Below, in pieces: positions 8,513 to 17,643 of a stretch of 64,000 nucleotides of DNA (positions are counted from its first letter, which is position 1; the number at the start of each line of letters is the position of its first letter). The translations under genes and the position numbers were made by a program. The notes beneath the pieces were generated by a model, which was not told where the DNA came from, made no database searches, and worked only from the letters and a program-made list of their open reading frames with translations. Source of the stretch: Vreelandella sp031769195 (GTDB taxonomy: Bacteria > Pseudomonadota > Gammaproteobacteria > Pseudomonadales > Halomonadaceae). Where the stretch lies: the NCBI RefSeq assembly GCF_031769195.1, contig NZ_JAVHNP010000005.1, positions 1-64,000 on the forward strand, written 5' to 3'.

Positions 8513-9889
8513 TTGCTGTTGCCCCATTACCCTTTTATGAAGCGGCCATCACTGCCGGTAAACACTCCCCAGGTCGACTGCTTTCCCCCCGAGACTCGCA
8601 CCCAGCGAAGACGTTTGCGTGCGTGCCATGAGTGTGACTGGGTGTCTGCACTGCCGCCCCTTAGCTCCGGCGAAAAAGCCAGCTGTCCCCGCTGCTCTCA
8701 TGTATTAGTAAAGCGGCATCGCTACCCTGCTCAACGCAGTATGGCGCTGGCACTAGCGTCATTAATGGCACTGATGGTTGCCATCTCGTTTCCGTTTGTT
8801 AGCTTTAGCGTGAGCGGCGTTGGCAATCGCATTGAATTATCGCAAACCGCCACCACACTGATTGCGTTTCACCAACCCGTGGTGGCCATCGCAGTGATGA
8901 TGACCATCATTGTACTGCCCGCCGTGTATCTGGTAGGCGTTGTTTGGCTACAGTTTGGCTTGTTGCGATCTCACCCTATGCCTTTTAGTCGTGATATTGC
9001 TCGCTCATTGGCCCACCTCACCCCTTGGATGATGGCCGATGTTTTTATCATCGGTGCTCTGGTCAGCCTGATTAAAGTCGCAGGCATCGCACACATTGAG
9101 CTCGGCATTTCCTTCTGGGCATTTTGCGCCTTTGCCATATTGTTACTTATGACAGTACAGTCGATTGATGCTGATTGGATGTGGTTCTCTCTTGAAGGTG
9201 AGCCCCTGGCACCAGAAGGCACTCTCACCGGCACCACCGCCGCCAGCCAGCACGTCACCGGCTGCCCGACCTGCGGCTTGGTTAACCGCATGCATCATGA
9301 CCATCACGGCAAAGAGCGCTGCTTGCGCTGCCATGAAAAACTCCACAAGCGGCTCCCTCAAAGTTTACAACGCACTTGGGCGTTGCTGTTTGCTGCCAGT
9401 GTGATGTACATCCCGGCTAATATTTACCCTATTATGACCACCACTAGCCTTGGCAACACGACCCCCTCGACCATTATTGGCGGAGTCGTACAGCTCATAC
9501 AGATGGGCTCCTGGCCGGTAGCAGCCGTGATTTTCATTGCCAGTGTGATTGTGCCCGTCGGCAAACTGGTGGCACTCGCCTGGTTATGCCTGATGATTAA
9601 GCGCAGCAATGAACTCAACGCTCAAAGCCGTACTCGGCTTTACCGACTTACTGAATTTATTGGGCGCTGGTCCATGGTAGACGTCTTCGTCGTCGCCATT
9701 TTAGTCGCCCTCATCCGCGCGGGATCATTGATGTCGATTACACCCGGCCCGGCTGCGCTGGCGTTTGGCGCGGTGGTCGTACTGACCATGTTGGCAGCCA
9801 TGATGTTTGACCCTCGATTGATCTGGGATACCCATACTCCACGCCCTCTTCGCCGTAAAACGGCCACCAAGGAACCTGTTGATGGCTAA
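8513..9889 (+). CDS. pqiA: Paraquat-inducible membrane protein PqiA
   Basis: A polytopic inner-membrane protein of about 450 residues with two homologous PqiA halves. Each begins with a zinc-ribbon-like pair of CxxC motifs (CHECDW...CPRC near 40-65; CPTCG...CLRC near 250-275) followed by about four membrane helices. In E. coli PqiA anchors the PqiB/PqiC periplasm-spanning lipid-transport complex. The open frame begins with TTG at 8513. The first in-frame ATG is at 8537, and neither has a good ribosome site, so the start is uncertain by up to 8 codons. The last 8 bases overlap pqiB. Confidence 0.9.
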   Translation: MLLPHYPFMKRPSLPVNTPQVDCFPPETRTQRRRLRACHECDWVSALPPLSSGEKASCPRCSHVLVKRHRYPAQRSMALALASLMALMVAISFPFVSFSVSGVGNRIELSQTATTLIAFHQPVVAIAVMMTIIVLPAVYLVGVVWLQFGLLRSHPMPFSRDIARSLAHLTPWMMADVFIIGALVSLIKVAGIAHIELGISFWAFCAFAILLLMTVQSIDADWMWFSLEGEPLAPEGTLTGTTAASQHVTGCPTCGLVNRMHHDHHGKERCLRCHEKLHKRLPQSLQRTWALLFAASVMYIPANIYPIMTTTSLGNTTPSTIIGGVVQLIQMGSWPVAAVIFIASVIVPVGKLVALAWLCLMIKRSNELNAQSRTRLYRLTEFIGRWSMVDVFVVAILVALIRAGSLMSITPGPAALAFGAVVVLTMLAAMMFDPRLIWDTHTPRPLRRKTATKEPVDG

Positions 9890-11561
9890 CGATTCGACGC
9901 CTCAAAACACCCCAAACGACAACAGCGAACTGCACAAAGCCAAATCGTCGCCACAAACCCGGCTATCGCCAATCTGGATAGTCCCTTTCGTGGCCGTCAT
10001 TATTGGCATGTGGCTGGTGTACGATAATTATTCAAGCCGGGGCACCATGGTGACCCTCACCATGAACAGCGCAGAAGGCATTGAAGCGGGAAGCACACTC
10101 ATCCGTAGCCGCAATGTTGAAATTGGCCGCGTACAAAGCGTGCGCTTGTCGGATGATCTTTCACATGCGGTAATGATGGCTCGCATCCAACCTGAAGCCG
10201 AGGCCATGCTGCGGGAAGACAGCCGTTTTTGGGTCGTCAAGCCACGTATTGGCCGCGAGGGCATCAGTGGACTGGGCACGGTTCTATCAGGAGCTTACAT
10301 ACAGTTAGAGCCAGGGCAGTCTGACGAGCCCCAACGCGAATTTGAAGTAAGCGATGTTCCACCCGTTGCCCCCGCTGGCCAAGCGGGCCTCCAGATCAAC
10401 CTTGTCAGCCAACTAGGCAACTCCCTGCGTATTGGTGATCCTGTTTCCTATCAGGGCTATACGGTAGGCCGTGTAGAAGACACACGCTTCGATGCTGAAA
10501 CGCGCACCATGCATCACCAAGTCTTTATCGAAGAGCCTTACGCCCAGCTAGTAACGGACAGCACCCGATTCTGGACCGCCAGCGGCGTTGATTTTCGTTT
10601 AGATGCCGATGGCGTGCGCGTTAATGTCGAGTCCCTAGAAGCGTTGCTTGGTGGTGGCGTTACTTTTGGCGTTCCTGAAGACCTCCCAATGGGCAAACCA
10701 GTTGAGGCAAACACGCGCTTTAACCTTTATGCCGATGAAGATACCGCGCGGGAAGGCACCTTTAACCGCTACCTTGAATATGTACTGCTGGTCGATGACA
10801 CCGTTCGCGGGCTGTCACGAGGCGCACCGGTAGAGTTTCGTGGCGTTCGCATTGGTACCGTTGCGGCAGTGCCTTGGAATTTCACCGCGCCTCAGCCCGA
10901 CTCACGAGCTCGGTTCGCGATTCCAGTACTTATCCGAATTGAACCCCAGCGCCTGGGCATTGAAAACACCGATATTGACCTGGAAGAGTGGGATGGACGC
11001 TTTAAGCGTATGTTTGGCCTGGGTCTTCGGGCATCATTGAAAAACGGTAGTTTGCTAACCGGGGCCCTGTTTGTAGATCTCAACTTCCAGCGCGACCTCG
11101 CCGATGACTACGTCGCGGAAACGTTCTCCGAACGTACGGTATTCCCCACTGTTGCTGGCGGCTTTGCTCAAATTCAAGCCCAAGTGACCAGCCTGCTTGA
11201 AAAACTAAATGCACTTGAGGTTGAGCCGCTGCTAGCGGGTCTAGACCGCAACCTACAAGCCTCTGAAAGCGTATTAAACGAGGTCAAGGAAGTGAGCGCC
11301 TCCATCAATCAGCTGCTTAACGACCCAGACACCCAAGCTATTGGCGGCAACCTCAACGGGACACTTGAAGAACTGCGCAGCACACTGCAAGGCGTCTCGC
11401 CTTCTTCACCGGCCTATCAAGAGCTTACCGGTGCCATTGAGCGATTGGACCGTCTCATGCGTGACCTACAGCCACTCACTCGGACGTTAAACGAAAATCC
11501 GCGCGCACTGCTGTTTGATAACTTGGAAACGCAGGATCCGATTCCTCGTGCGCCCCGTTAA
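9882..11561 (+). CDS. pqiB: Intermembrane transport protein PqiB (three MCE domains)
   Basis: A 559-residue MCE-family protein. One N-terminal transmembrane helix (about 33-50) is followed by three MCE/MlaD domains, roughly 50-145, 165-260 and 290-400, and a helical C-terminal part. In E. coli PqiB forms stacked hexameric rings and a tube that shuttles lipids across the periplasm. The ATG at 9882 is preferred over an adjacent TTG because AAGGAA lies at suitable distance. It overlaps the pqiA stop, showing translational coupling. Confidence 0.92.
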   Translation: MANDSTPQNTPNDNSELHKAKSSPQTRLSPIWIVPFVAVIIGMWLVYDNYSSRGTMVTLTMNSAEGIEAGSTLIRSRNVEIGRVQSVRLSDDLSHAVMMARIQPEAEAMLREDSRFWVVKPRIGREGISGLGTVLSGAYIQLEPGQSDEPQREFEVSDVPPVAPAGQAGLQINLVSQLGNSLRIGDPVSYQGYTVGRVEDTRFDAETRTMHHQVFIEEPYAQLVTDSTRFWTASGVDFRLDADGVRVNVESLEALLGGGVTFGVPEDLPMGKPVEANTRFNLYADEDTAREGTFNRYLEYVLLVDDTVRGLSRGAPVEFRGVRIGTVAAVPWNFTAPQPDSRARFAIPVLIRIEPQRLGIENTDIDLEEWDGRFKRMFGLGLRASLKNGSLLTGALFVDLNFQRDLADDYVAETFSERTVFPTVAGGFAQIQAQVTSLLEKLNALEVEPLLAGLDRNLQASESVLNEVKEVSASINQLLNDPDTQAIGGNLNGTLEELRSTLQGVSPSSPAYQELTGAIERLDRLMRDLQPLTRTLNENPRALLFDNLETQDPIPRAPR

Positions 11562-11578
11562 GAAGAAGGATAGAGCTT

Positions 11579-12166
11579 ATGTTACGTCGATCACCGTTAC
11601 TGCTCCTTTTCATCAGCCTAAGCATGCTGCTCTCGGCCTGCGCTAGCAGCGTTTCGCCGCCAGCGCGCTATATGCTGCCAGCAAGCCCGGCAGTGAGCAC
11701 ACCCAGCAACGCTCAGGGTACGCTACAAGTGCGTACGCCCCGCTTGGCGCACTACTTGGATGTTGATGGGATTGTGATGCAGCTAGATGACATCACCTTA
11801 AATGCAGCTAGAGAGCACCAGTGGGCAGAGGGAATTGGACGCCAGTTGGAGCGCGCCCTGCGCGCCGAACTGGCTACCCAATTGCCGGACGTTCAGGTAG
11901 TGCGGGCCGAAGGCAATAACCCCGGAGCCCTTACTCTGTCGATAGAGGTTGATCAGTTCCAAGGCCGTTATGATGGTGTCGCGGTCGCCAGCGGGCAGTG
12001 GCAGCTTAGAGGTGCCGATGGGGCGCTTCTGGCGCTCAAAAGCTTTACCGCAGAAACCACCCTTGAGCAGGATGGCTACCCTGCCCTTGTACGCTCCTTA
12101 GGGGCTAGCTGGCAAAGTGTGGCCACGCAAATTACCCAAGCGCTTCGCCAAGGCGATTACTTCTAA
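11579..12166 (+). CDS. pqiC: Outer-membrane lipoprotein PqiC
   Basis: A 195-residue lipoprotein with a type II signal peptide whose lipobox is LLSAC, lipidated Cys21. The mature part matches the ABC-type transport auxiliary lipoprotein (PqiC/YmbA) family in length and in its GRYDGVAVASGQW region. It is the outer-membrane partner of PqiB. It starts 17 bases after pqiB with AGAAGGA as ribosome site and closes the pqiABC operon. No clear terminator follows. Confidence 0.88.
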   Translation: MLRRSPLLLLFISLSMLLSACASSVSPPARYMLPASPAVSTPSNAQGTLQVRTPRLAHYLDVDGIVMQLDDITLNAAREHQWAEGIGRQLERALRAELATQLPDVQVVRAEGNNPGALTLSIEVDQFQGRYDGVAVASGQWQLRGADGALLALKSFTAETTLEQDGYPALVRSLGASWQSVATQITQALRQGDYF

Positions 12167-12438
12167 CCCGGCCTAGCGAGCGTTAGAGGGGCAGCGCTGG
12201 AGTGAGACTTTCGTGTTACACTCTGCGCCATAAGACGACATCATTGTCAGCGCTACCCTGTCACCCCTTCGTCATGCCTGTATGGCGTGACAAGACGTAT
12301 CAATGCCCGTCGCGGCACAGCGTGTTATCTGGCAAACTTCGCTGCCGCGACGGTGTACCAATCCTCGCTTTTTGAACATTACGCCTAGTGACGCCGCCAA
12401 GCTAGTGGCGCCGATTGCTATGCGACTGCGGAGAACGC
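12167..12438 (+). other. 272-base non-coding gap forming the rhlE leader
   Basis: There is no credible gene here. The gap contains an imperfect hairpin (TGTCAC / GTGACA) and a strong inverted repeat (listed separately). A TTG-initiated extension of the helicase frame begins at 12415, but a ribosome site selects 12439. A possible extended -10 (TGTTACACT) lies near 12212-12220 without a good -35, so the transcript start is not certain. Confidence 0.45.
12307..12353 (+). repeat. 11-base perfect inverted repeat in the rhlE leader
   Basis: The arms CCGTCGCGGCA (12307-12317) and TGCCGCGACGG (12343-12353) are perfectly complementary, with a 25-base spacer. No T-run follows, so it is not an intrinsic terminator. 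It lies 85 bases upstream of the rhlE start and would form a stable stem in the mRNA leader, or could be an operator. The role is inferred only from position. Confidence 0.6.
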
Positions 12439-13695
12439 ATGAGCTTTTCTGATCTTGGTCTGCACGACGATTTATTGCGCGCTGTAACAGCGCAGGGCTA
12501 CACACAGCCTACCCCGATTCAACAACAGGCCATTCCCGTCGTTCTTGAGGGTCGCGACCTTCTTGCCAGCGCACAAACCGGCACGGGCAAAACCGCCGGT
12601 TTTACGCTGCCCATGCTCCAGCGCTTGGCGAACGGCAAACGACCCGGCAAACGCCAGGTTCGCGCGCTAGTACTGACCCCTACCCGCGAATTGGCCGCTC
12701 AAGTGGGTGAAAGCGTGGCTACCTACGGCCAGCACCTCTCCCTGCGTTCGCATATTATTTTTGGTGGTGTAGGTCAGCAGCCCCAAGTGGATGCATTGAG
12801 AGCGGGCCTGGATGTGCTAGTGGCCACCCCAGGGCGCTTGTTAGACCTTCATCAGCAAGGTCATGTAGATCTATCCGCCATTGAAATTTTAGTACTGGAT
12901 GAAGCCGACCGCATGCTGGACATGGGCTTTATTCACGATATCAAACGGCTCTTGCGTCTCGTGCCGAAGCAGCGGCAAAACCTGCTGTTTTCAGCCACTT
13001 TCTCGAACGAGATTCAAACGCTGGCGCAGCAGCTTCTCAACAACCCCGCCCTGATTGAGGTCGCTCCACGCAATACGACCGCAGAGAAGATCGAGCAAGC
13101 TATTTACCGTGTGGATCGTGATAAGAAGCGTGAACTTCTCGCTCATCTGATCCTGCGTCACAACTGGTTTCAGGTGCTGGTGTTTACCCGCACCAAACAT
13201 GGCGCGAACCGGCTAGCCGAACAGCTCTCCAAGCAAGATATTCCTGCCATGGCGATTCACGGCAATAAAAGCCAGGGTGCACGCACACGGGCGCTGGGCG
13301 CTTTCAAAAGCGGTGACCTGCAGGTGCTGGTAGCCACCGATATCGCGGCACGCGGGCTGGATATCAATGAGCTGCCCCACGTAGTGAATTTTGATCTGCC
13401 TAACGTGGCAGAAGATTACGTTCACCGCATTGGGCGCACGGGTCGCGCAGGCAGCAATGGCGAGGCAGTCTCGCTGGTGTGCGTGGACGAGCACGGCCTA
13501 CTCAAGAACATTGAGCGCTTGATCAATCAAACACTGCCTAAGCATATTGAACCGGGTTTCGAACCCGACCCTAACGCGAAGCCAGAACCCATTGAGAATG
13601 GCCGCCGCGGCCAGCGTCAGCCACGGGCGAACCGCAAACCTGAAAATAAAGCCGCGAACGCAGGCGGTGAGCGCCGTCGCCGCACCCGCCGCTAG
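12439..13695 (+). CDS. rhlE: ATP-dependent RNA helicase RhlE (DEAD-box)
   Basis: A DEAD-box RNA helicase of 418 residues with all motifs in order: Q motif (PTPIQQQAIP), motif I AQTGTGKT, PTRELA, TPGR, motif II DEAD, motif III SAT, and ATDIAARGLD and HRIGRTGRAG in the second RecA domain. A basic, disordered C-terminal tail (from about 375) rich in Arg, Asn and Pro follows, as in RhlE. It remodels structured RNA, including ribosome assembly intermediates. The ATG at 12439 has GGAGA 5 bases upstream and is chosen over a TTG 8 codons earlier. Confidence 0.92.
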   Translation: MSFSDLGLHDDLLRAVTAQGYTQPTPIQQQAIPVVLEGRDLLASAQTGTGKTAGFTLPMLQRLANGKRPGKRQVRALVLTPTRELAAQVGESVATYGQHLSLRSHIIFGGVGQQPQVDALRAGLDVLVATPGRLLDLHQQGHVDLSAIEILVLDEADRMLDMGFIHDIKRLLRLVPKQRQNLLFSATFSNEIQTLAQQLLNNPALIEVAPRNTTAEKIEQAIYRVDRDKKRELLAHLILRHNWFQVLVFTRTKHGANRLAEQLSKQDIPAMAIHGNKSQGARTRALGAFKSGDLQVLVATDIAARGLDINELPHVVNFDLPNVAEDYVHRIGRTGRAGSNGEAVSLVCVDEHGLLKNIERLINQTLPKHIEPGFEPDPNAKPEPIENGRRGQRQPRANRKPENKAANAGGERRRRTRR

Positions 13696-13704
13696 CCCGA
13701 ACGC

Positions 13705-13747
13705 CCGGAATATGCGAAGGTATCGCCTCGCCTATTCCGGCGGTTTT
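13705..13747 (+). terminator. Possible weak terminator after rhlE
   Basis: The 8-base stem CCGGAATA / TATTCCGG (13705-13712, 13733-13740) with a 20-base loop is followed by CGGTTTT. The loop is large and the T-run short, so termination may be partial. Confidence 0.4.
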
Positions 13748-13771
13748 GCTGAATTAATTCATGGAGTGACT

Positions 13772-14272
13772 ATGGCGTCTTCACAACTCATGGCAGATTA
13801 TCGCCAATGGCTGACTTTTCAGCGTCAGGAGCAGCTCAGCCGCGAGCATCAAGGTATCTCTCAACGCCTAGAGGACGCCCGCGCCTCAGCCAATCAGGTC
13901 TTACAGGCCTACCGCAGCATGGCTGAAAAAGCATCGAACGAAGGTGCTTGCTATCGAACGCTATTTCTACGGGAACGAGATAATGCTTCTCTTCCCTGCG
14001 AAGGCTGGCTCTTTGTGCGCCGCGTGCTGAGCGAAGGCAATAGCACACGCGTACGAGTAACGTTGCTAGAAACCTTTACACTTGAAGATGGCATTATCGC
14101 GCTAGGCGATAAGCCAGCCAGTAAGCTAACACTGGAAATTTACGACAAGCTGGATATCAATAAAGGCATGCGCACTCAGGTGCGGGTAGATTGCATCGAT
14201 ACCCCGCAAGATTATCATTTCATTACCCTGCTGGATGCGGTACGCGGCGACCTGCGCCCCTACTTAAAATAA
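13772..14272 (+). CDS. Uncharacterised protein of 166 residues
   Basis: I do not recognise this protein. The ATG at 13772 is chosen because ATGGAGTG just upstream gives a GGAG ribosome site; an upstream extension would overlap rhlE in another frame. The first 65 residues are Gln/Arg/Ala-rich, predicted helical and coiled-coil-like (ADYRQW to RSMAEKA). The second half looks like a mixed beta domain containing a CEGWLFVRR segment. There is no signal peptide or membrane helix, so it is probably cytosolic. It sits between rhlE and an MFS gene, 10 bases before the latter. Confidence 0.7.
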   Translation: MASSQLMADYRQWLTFQRQEQLSREHQGISQRLEDARASANQVLQAYRSMAEKASNEGACYRTLFLRERDNASLPCEGWLFVRRVLSEGNSTRVRVTLLETFTLEDGIIALGDKPASKLTLEIYDKLDINKGMRTQVRVDCIDTPQDYHFITLLDAVRGDLRPYLK

Positions 14273-14282
14273 ACGCCGCGCC

Positions 14283-15485
14283 ATGCTTTCACGCCATGCT
14301 TGCCGGTTCATTCTGCTGATGTTTATGGTAGGGCTAAATCTACGCCCTGCCATGTCTTCGGTTGCTCCCTTATTGAGTCGATTACAGGAAAATGCCGGAC
14401 TTACCACCCAGGCGGCTGGTTTACTGACAACGCTTCCCGTCCTCTTTTTGGGTTTAACCGCTCCGCTAGCCCCCATGATCGGTCATCGGATTGGCATAGA
14501 GCGTGCCTTAAGCGCTGCACTATTATTACTGACCAGCGGTTTACTATTACGCACGCTGCCTTTGCCTGGGGTACTTTATCTAGGCACCGCCATGGCCGGA
14601 AGCGCGATAGGTCTGGCAGGTACGCTGCTGCCTTCACTGGTCAAGCGCGAGCTGCCCCAGAATGCGGATGTGCTCACCGGCCTCTATACCATGGCACTAT
14701 GCCTAGGCGGTGCACTGGGCGCAGGGTTTAGCGTTCCATTAGTACAATGGCTAGGTAGCTGGCAAGCCAGCTTAGCCAGTTGGGCACTGCTCGCGCTATC
14801 GACCATGGCCGTGTGGATATGTTATGCCCCTTCGCCTAAGCCTACCCCCACCCTTTCTCAACCTATCGGGATTCCGCTGCGGTCACTGTTAAGAAAGCCG
14901 CTAACCTGGCAGGTCATGCTGTTTATGGGTATTCAATCCTCCATGGCGTATATCGTCTTTGGTTGGCTGCCCACTTTGCTGATTGAGCGCGGCTACAGTG
15001 AAGCCACGGCAGGCTGGACGATGGCGGTTTCTATTATGTGTCAACTGGCATCTGCTCTGAGCGCACCCTGGATAGCACGACTCTCTAAGGATCAGCGGCC
15101 AGCCTTACTGCTCGTACTCGCGTGTACAGCTTTGGGGCTTGCGCTACTGTTAATTGCACCGCTGTCATGGCGTTGGCCAGGAGCGGCGCTACTGGGGCTG
15201 GGCCAAGGCGGCAGCTTCAGCCTCGCTTTGAGCTTGTTAGTTCTGCGTACTGCCAATGAGCGACTAGCTGGTCAGCTTTCTGGCTTAGTACAGGGAGGTG
15301 GCTATACGCTGGCCGCACTCGGCCCCTTTGGGGTTGGCCTGATGTTACAAACCGGCGCCACCACCGCGCATATTGCTTGGCTTTTAATTGGATTGATCGG
15401 TATTTGCTGCGGCTTTGCGCTCTTCGCCGGACGCAAAAGGCAGTTGGATGATCAAAGTGGACAGCTACGCGTATATCATCGATAA
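14283..15485 (+). CDS. MFS transporter, CynX/NimT family
   Basis: A 400-residue permease with about twelve hydrophobic segments. The GLNLRPAMSSVAPLL segment in helix 1 is characteristic of the CynX/NimT branch of the major facilitator superfamily (cyanate transporter-like, 2-nitroimidazole carrier-like). The substrate cannot be told from sequence; no cyanase gene is nearby. The start lies 10 bases after the preceding stop, suggesting co-transcription, though no good ribosome site is seen. Confidence 0.85.
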   Translation: MLSRHACRFILLMFMVGLNLRPAMSSVAPLLSRLQENAGLTTQAAGLLTTLPVLFLGLTAPLAPMIGHRIGIERALSAALLLLTSGLLLRTLPLPGVLYLGTAMAGSAIGLAGTLLPSLVKRELPQNADVLTGLYTMALCLGGALGAGFSVPLVQWLGSWQASLASWALLALSTMAVWICYAPSPKPTPTLSQPIGIPLRSLLRKPLTWQVMLFMGIQSSMAYIVFGWLPTLLIERGYSEATAGWTMAVSIMCQLASALSAPWIARLSKDQRPALLLVLACTALGLALLLIAPLSWRWPGAALLGLGQGGSFSLALSLLVLRTANERLAGQLSGLVQGGGYTLAALGPFGVGLMLQTGATTAHIAWLLIGLIGICCGFALFAGRKRQLDDQSGQLRVYHR

Positions 15486-15550
15486 CGCTATTCACATGAA
15501 CGGCATAGAACTAAACGACAACTACTATTAGCTTTCAATAGGATACAGCA

Positions 15551-16621
15551 ATGAGCCAAGCCCCTCTCCTTGCAGATGTGCAACAAAGCCAAGAGCGGTT
15601 GCTGGTGATTTACACGGGCGGCACCATTGGCATGCAGCCGCAAGCCAACGGCTTAACGCCTGCCGGGGAGTTTTCTTCCCGCTTGGCCCATGCGCTTAAT
15701 CAACTCCCCGTTCGACTGCAGCAATCCTTGCCCGCTTACGATGTCATTAGCTATTCAACACTTATTGACTCCAGCGCGGCGACACCACTGACATGGCAGC
15801 AGTTGGCGACCGACATCGCCGAGCGTTTTACGGATTATCGCGGCTTCGTCGTGATTCATGGCACGGACACACTTAGCTGGACCGCTGCTAGCTTGGCGTA
15901 TCAACTGCAGGGTTTAGATAGGCCGGTTATCCTGACAGGCGCCATGGCACCGTTGGAGGCTCATCATAGCGATGCACTGGACAACCTACACGGTGCGCTG
16001 CGATTCGCTGCTAACTCTGCGCTACAGGAAGTCGCTATCTATTTCGCTGGGCGTTTGATGCGGGGCACCCGTGCCATCAAACAGCATAGCGAAGCCGTCG
16101 ACGCATTTTCCTCTCCCAGCTATCCACTGCTGGGAGAGCGCGTTGGCGACGACTTTATCCTCTACCCTAGCCGTGGTTTAGCCTATCAACAGCGTGGAGC
16201 ACCGCGCTTTGAGCTAGTCGACTATCAGCCTGTCGCCCATGGCGAAGTGGTGCGCATTACTCTGTGGCCAGGCATGGCAGCCTGGCAATTAGAGGCTTGG
16301 CTCAGCCACCCAAGCGTCAAAGGCGCCCTGCTACAGCTATGGGGCGCGGGCAATGTGCCGGATAACCCGGCACTGCTAGCAGTCATTGCCAAGGCGAGCG
16401 GCGAAGGGAAACTCATTGCCGCTATCAGCCAATGCCCACAGGGAAGCGTGCACATGGGCGCCTATGCGGCTGGACACGGACTCGCCAATGCGGGCGTTCT
16501 ATCCGGCGATGACATGACCCCTGAGGCCGCTTACACCAAACTCGTGCACCTTATTGCGCAACCCCTCTCCTTAGAAGATCAGCGCAGGCGTTTTTTAACA
16601 GCGTTAGTAGGGGAGCGTTAA
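15551..16621 (+). CDS. ansA: L-asparaginase, type I
   Basis: A cytoplasmic amidohydrolase converting L-asparagine to aspartate and ammonia. Of 356 residues, YTGGTIGM at 21-28 carries the nucleophile Thr25. HGTDT at 103-107 supplies Thr105-Asp106, and Lys177 in the RGTRAIK segment completes the second triad. The absence of a signal peptide fits type I (AnsA-like) rather than periplasmic type II. AATAGGATA before the ATG provides a ribosome site. It stands alone between the MFS gene and the DUF2789 gene. Confidence 0.9.
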   Translation: MSQAPLLADVQQSQERLLVIYTGGTIGMQPQANGLTPAGEFSSRLAHALNQLPVRLQQSLPAYDVISYSTLIDSSAATPLTWQQLATDIAERFTDYRGFVVIHGTDTLSWTAASLAYQLQGLDRPVILTGAMAPLEAHHSDALDNLHGALRFAANSALQEVAIYFAGRLMRGTRAIKQHSEAVDAFSSPSYPLLGERVGDDFILYPSRGLAYQQRGAPRFELVDYQPVAHGEVVRITLWPGMAAWQLEAWLSHPSVKGALLQLWGAGNVPDNPALLAVIAKASGEGKLIAAISQCPQGSVHMGAYAAGHGLANAGVLSGDDMTPEAAYTKLVHLIAQPLSLEDQRRRFLTALVGER

Positions 16622-16645
16622 ATCAACGAGCCGGTAACATACTGG

Positions 16646-16668
16646 CATAGTGGCTTATTCCCGCTATG
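16646..16668 (+). terminator. Hairpin after ansA, possible weak terminator
   Basis: The 8-base stem CATAGTGG / CCGCTATG, with one G-T pair and a 7-base loop, lies 25 bases after the ansA stop. It is followed only by GTTAA, so termination efficiency is doubtful. Confidence 0.35.
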
Positions 16669-16721
16669 GTTAAACAACGCCTTTAACGCGTATTGACCAC
16701 TTTTAGGATAGGAAGCCCCTT

Positions 16722-16961
16722 ATGGATCAACCGGTACATCACTTTAGCGAACTGTTTGAGCAGCTAGGCTTGCGCTCCGATTCAGAATCCATTGAGCGCT
16801 TTATTCAACGCCACTCACCGCTCCCCAAAGAGATGCCGCTAGCAGACGCCCCCTGCTGGAATGAAGGTCAAGCCGACTTTCTTAAAGAAGCGGTAGAAGA
16901 AGACGCTGACTGGGCCGAAGTCGTCGACCATCTTGATGTCTCGATGCACAAAACATCGTAA
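16722..16961 (+). CDS. DUF2789 family small protein
   Basis: A small acidic protein of 79 residues. The pattern HxxxLFEQLGL at the start, then FIxxHxPL, APCWxxxQAxFL and EDADWAEVVD, matches the DUF2789 family common in Pseudomonas and Halomonas. The function of the family is unknown. It has a strong AGGATAGGAAG ribosome site, no signal peptide and no membrane helix. It converges on the TVP38 gene 10 bases downstream. Confidence 0.85.
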   Translation: MDQPVHHFSELFEQLGLRSDSESIERFIQRHSPLPKEMPLADAPCWNEGQADFLKEAVEEDADWAEVVDHLDVSMHKTS

Positions 16962-16971
16962 CGTTTCTGCG

Positions 16972-17643
16972 TTAAGAGGAAGCCTGACGCGCCGCCTCAA
17001 GGCGGCGCCGATACCAAGCCCCCGCTAGTAAGAGTGCCGTCAGTGCAAGCAAGGGCAACATCACGTCCGCTTGCAAGGCATCCTCTTCCTCAATCGCCTC
17101 CAACGCACCGTATATGGCACTGCTATACACCGCCCACTTAACTGACAACCCCAGCAAAGCCGCCAGCAAATAGCGGCCTAACGGGATCCGCCCTAGCCCG
17201 GCTGCAAAATTAATCACCGAGTGGGGAAAGCCGGGCAACACGCGCATCGCGCACTGAGTAAGCAAATCACTGCGGGCTTTCAAGGTGTCCATCACTTTTA
17301 GTGTCAACCCTTGTGGCTGCCAGCGAACACCTATCTGCGCTGCCAACACATAAGCGCCCCATGCGCCCACCACGCTACTAATCGTTAGCATTAACGTGGC
17401 AACTAGCGGTGTATAAAATGGCGCAATCAACCATAAACCAATACTGCCAGGCAGTCCGATAGCAAGTGTTAGCGCCATCGCCCCCATCACGGATAAAATA
17501 ACCACTGGGTGGTGAGACATGGTCGCGGCCCAACGTTTCAACGCCATCAAATCTGGCGAATACCACAACCACACGTAGGCCAACATAGCGAGCACGGCAA
17601 AACCTGCTGCCCAGCGCCAAGAGTAGAGAGATAATTTAGGCAT
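16972..17643 (-). CDS. TVP38/TMEM64 family (VTT domain) membrane protein
   Basis: A 223-residue inner-membrane protein with about six hydrophobic segments. It contains the signature RVLPGFPHSVINFAAG typical of VTT/DedA-superfamily proteins, which are implicated in lipid scrambling or ion homeostasis. The first 8 bases overlap the end of the SRPBCC gene (ATGCCTAA), so the two are translationally coupled. The specific substrate is unknown. Confidence 0.85.
   Translation of the reverse strand: MPKLSLYSWRWAAGFAVLAMLAYVWLWYSPDLMALKRWAATMSHHPVVILSVMGAMALTLAIGLPGSIGLWLIAPFYTPLVATLMLTISSVVGAWGAYVLAAQIGVRWQPQGLTLKVMDTLKARSDLLTQCAMRVLPGFPHSVINFAAGLGRIPLGRYLLAALLGLSVKWAVYSSAIYGALEAIEEEDALQADVMLPLLALTALLLAGAWYRRRLEAARQASS

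Noticed and set aside
16989..17008. GCGCCGCC / GGCGGCGC hairpin as a terminator
   Set aside because: It lies inside the 3' coding part of the TVP38 gene and has no T-run; it is most simply explained by Arg/Ala-rich coding sequence.
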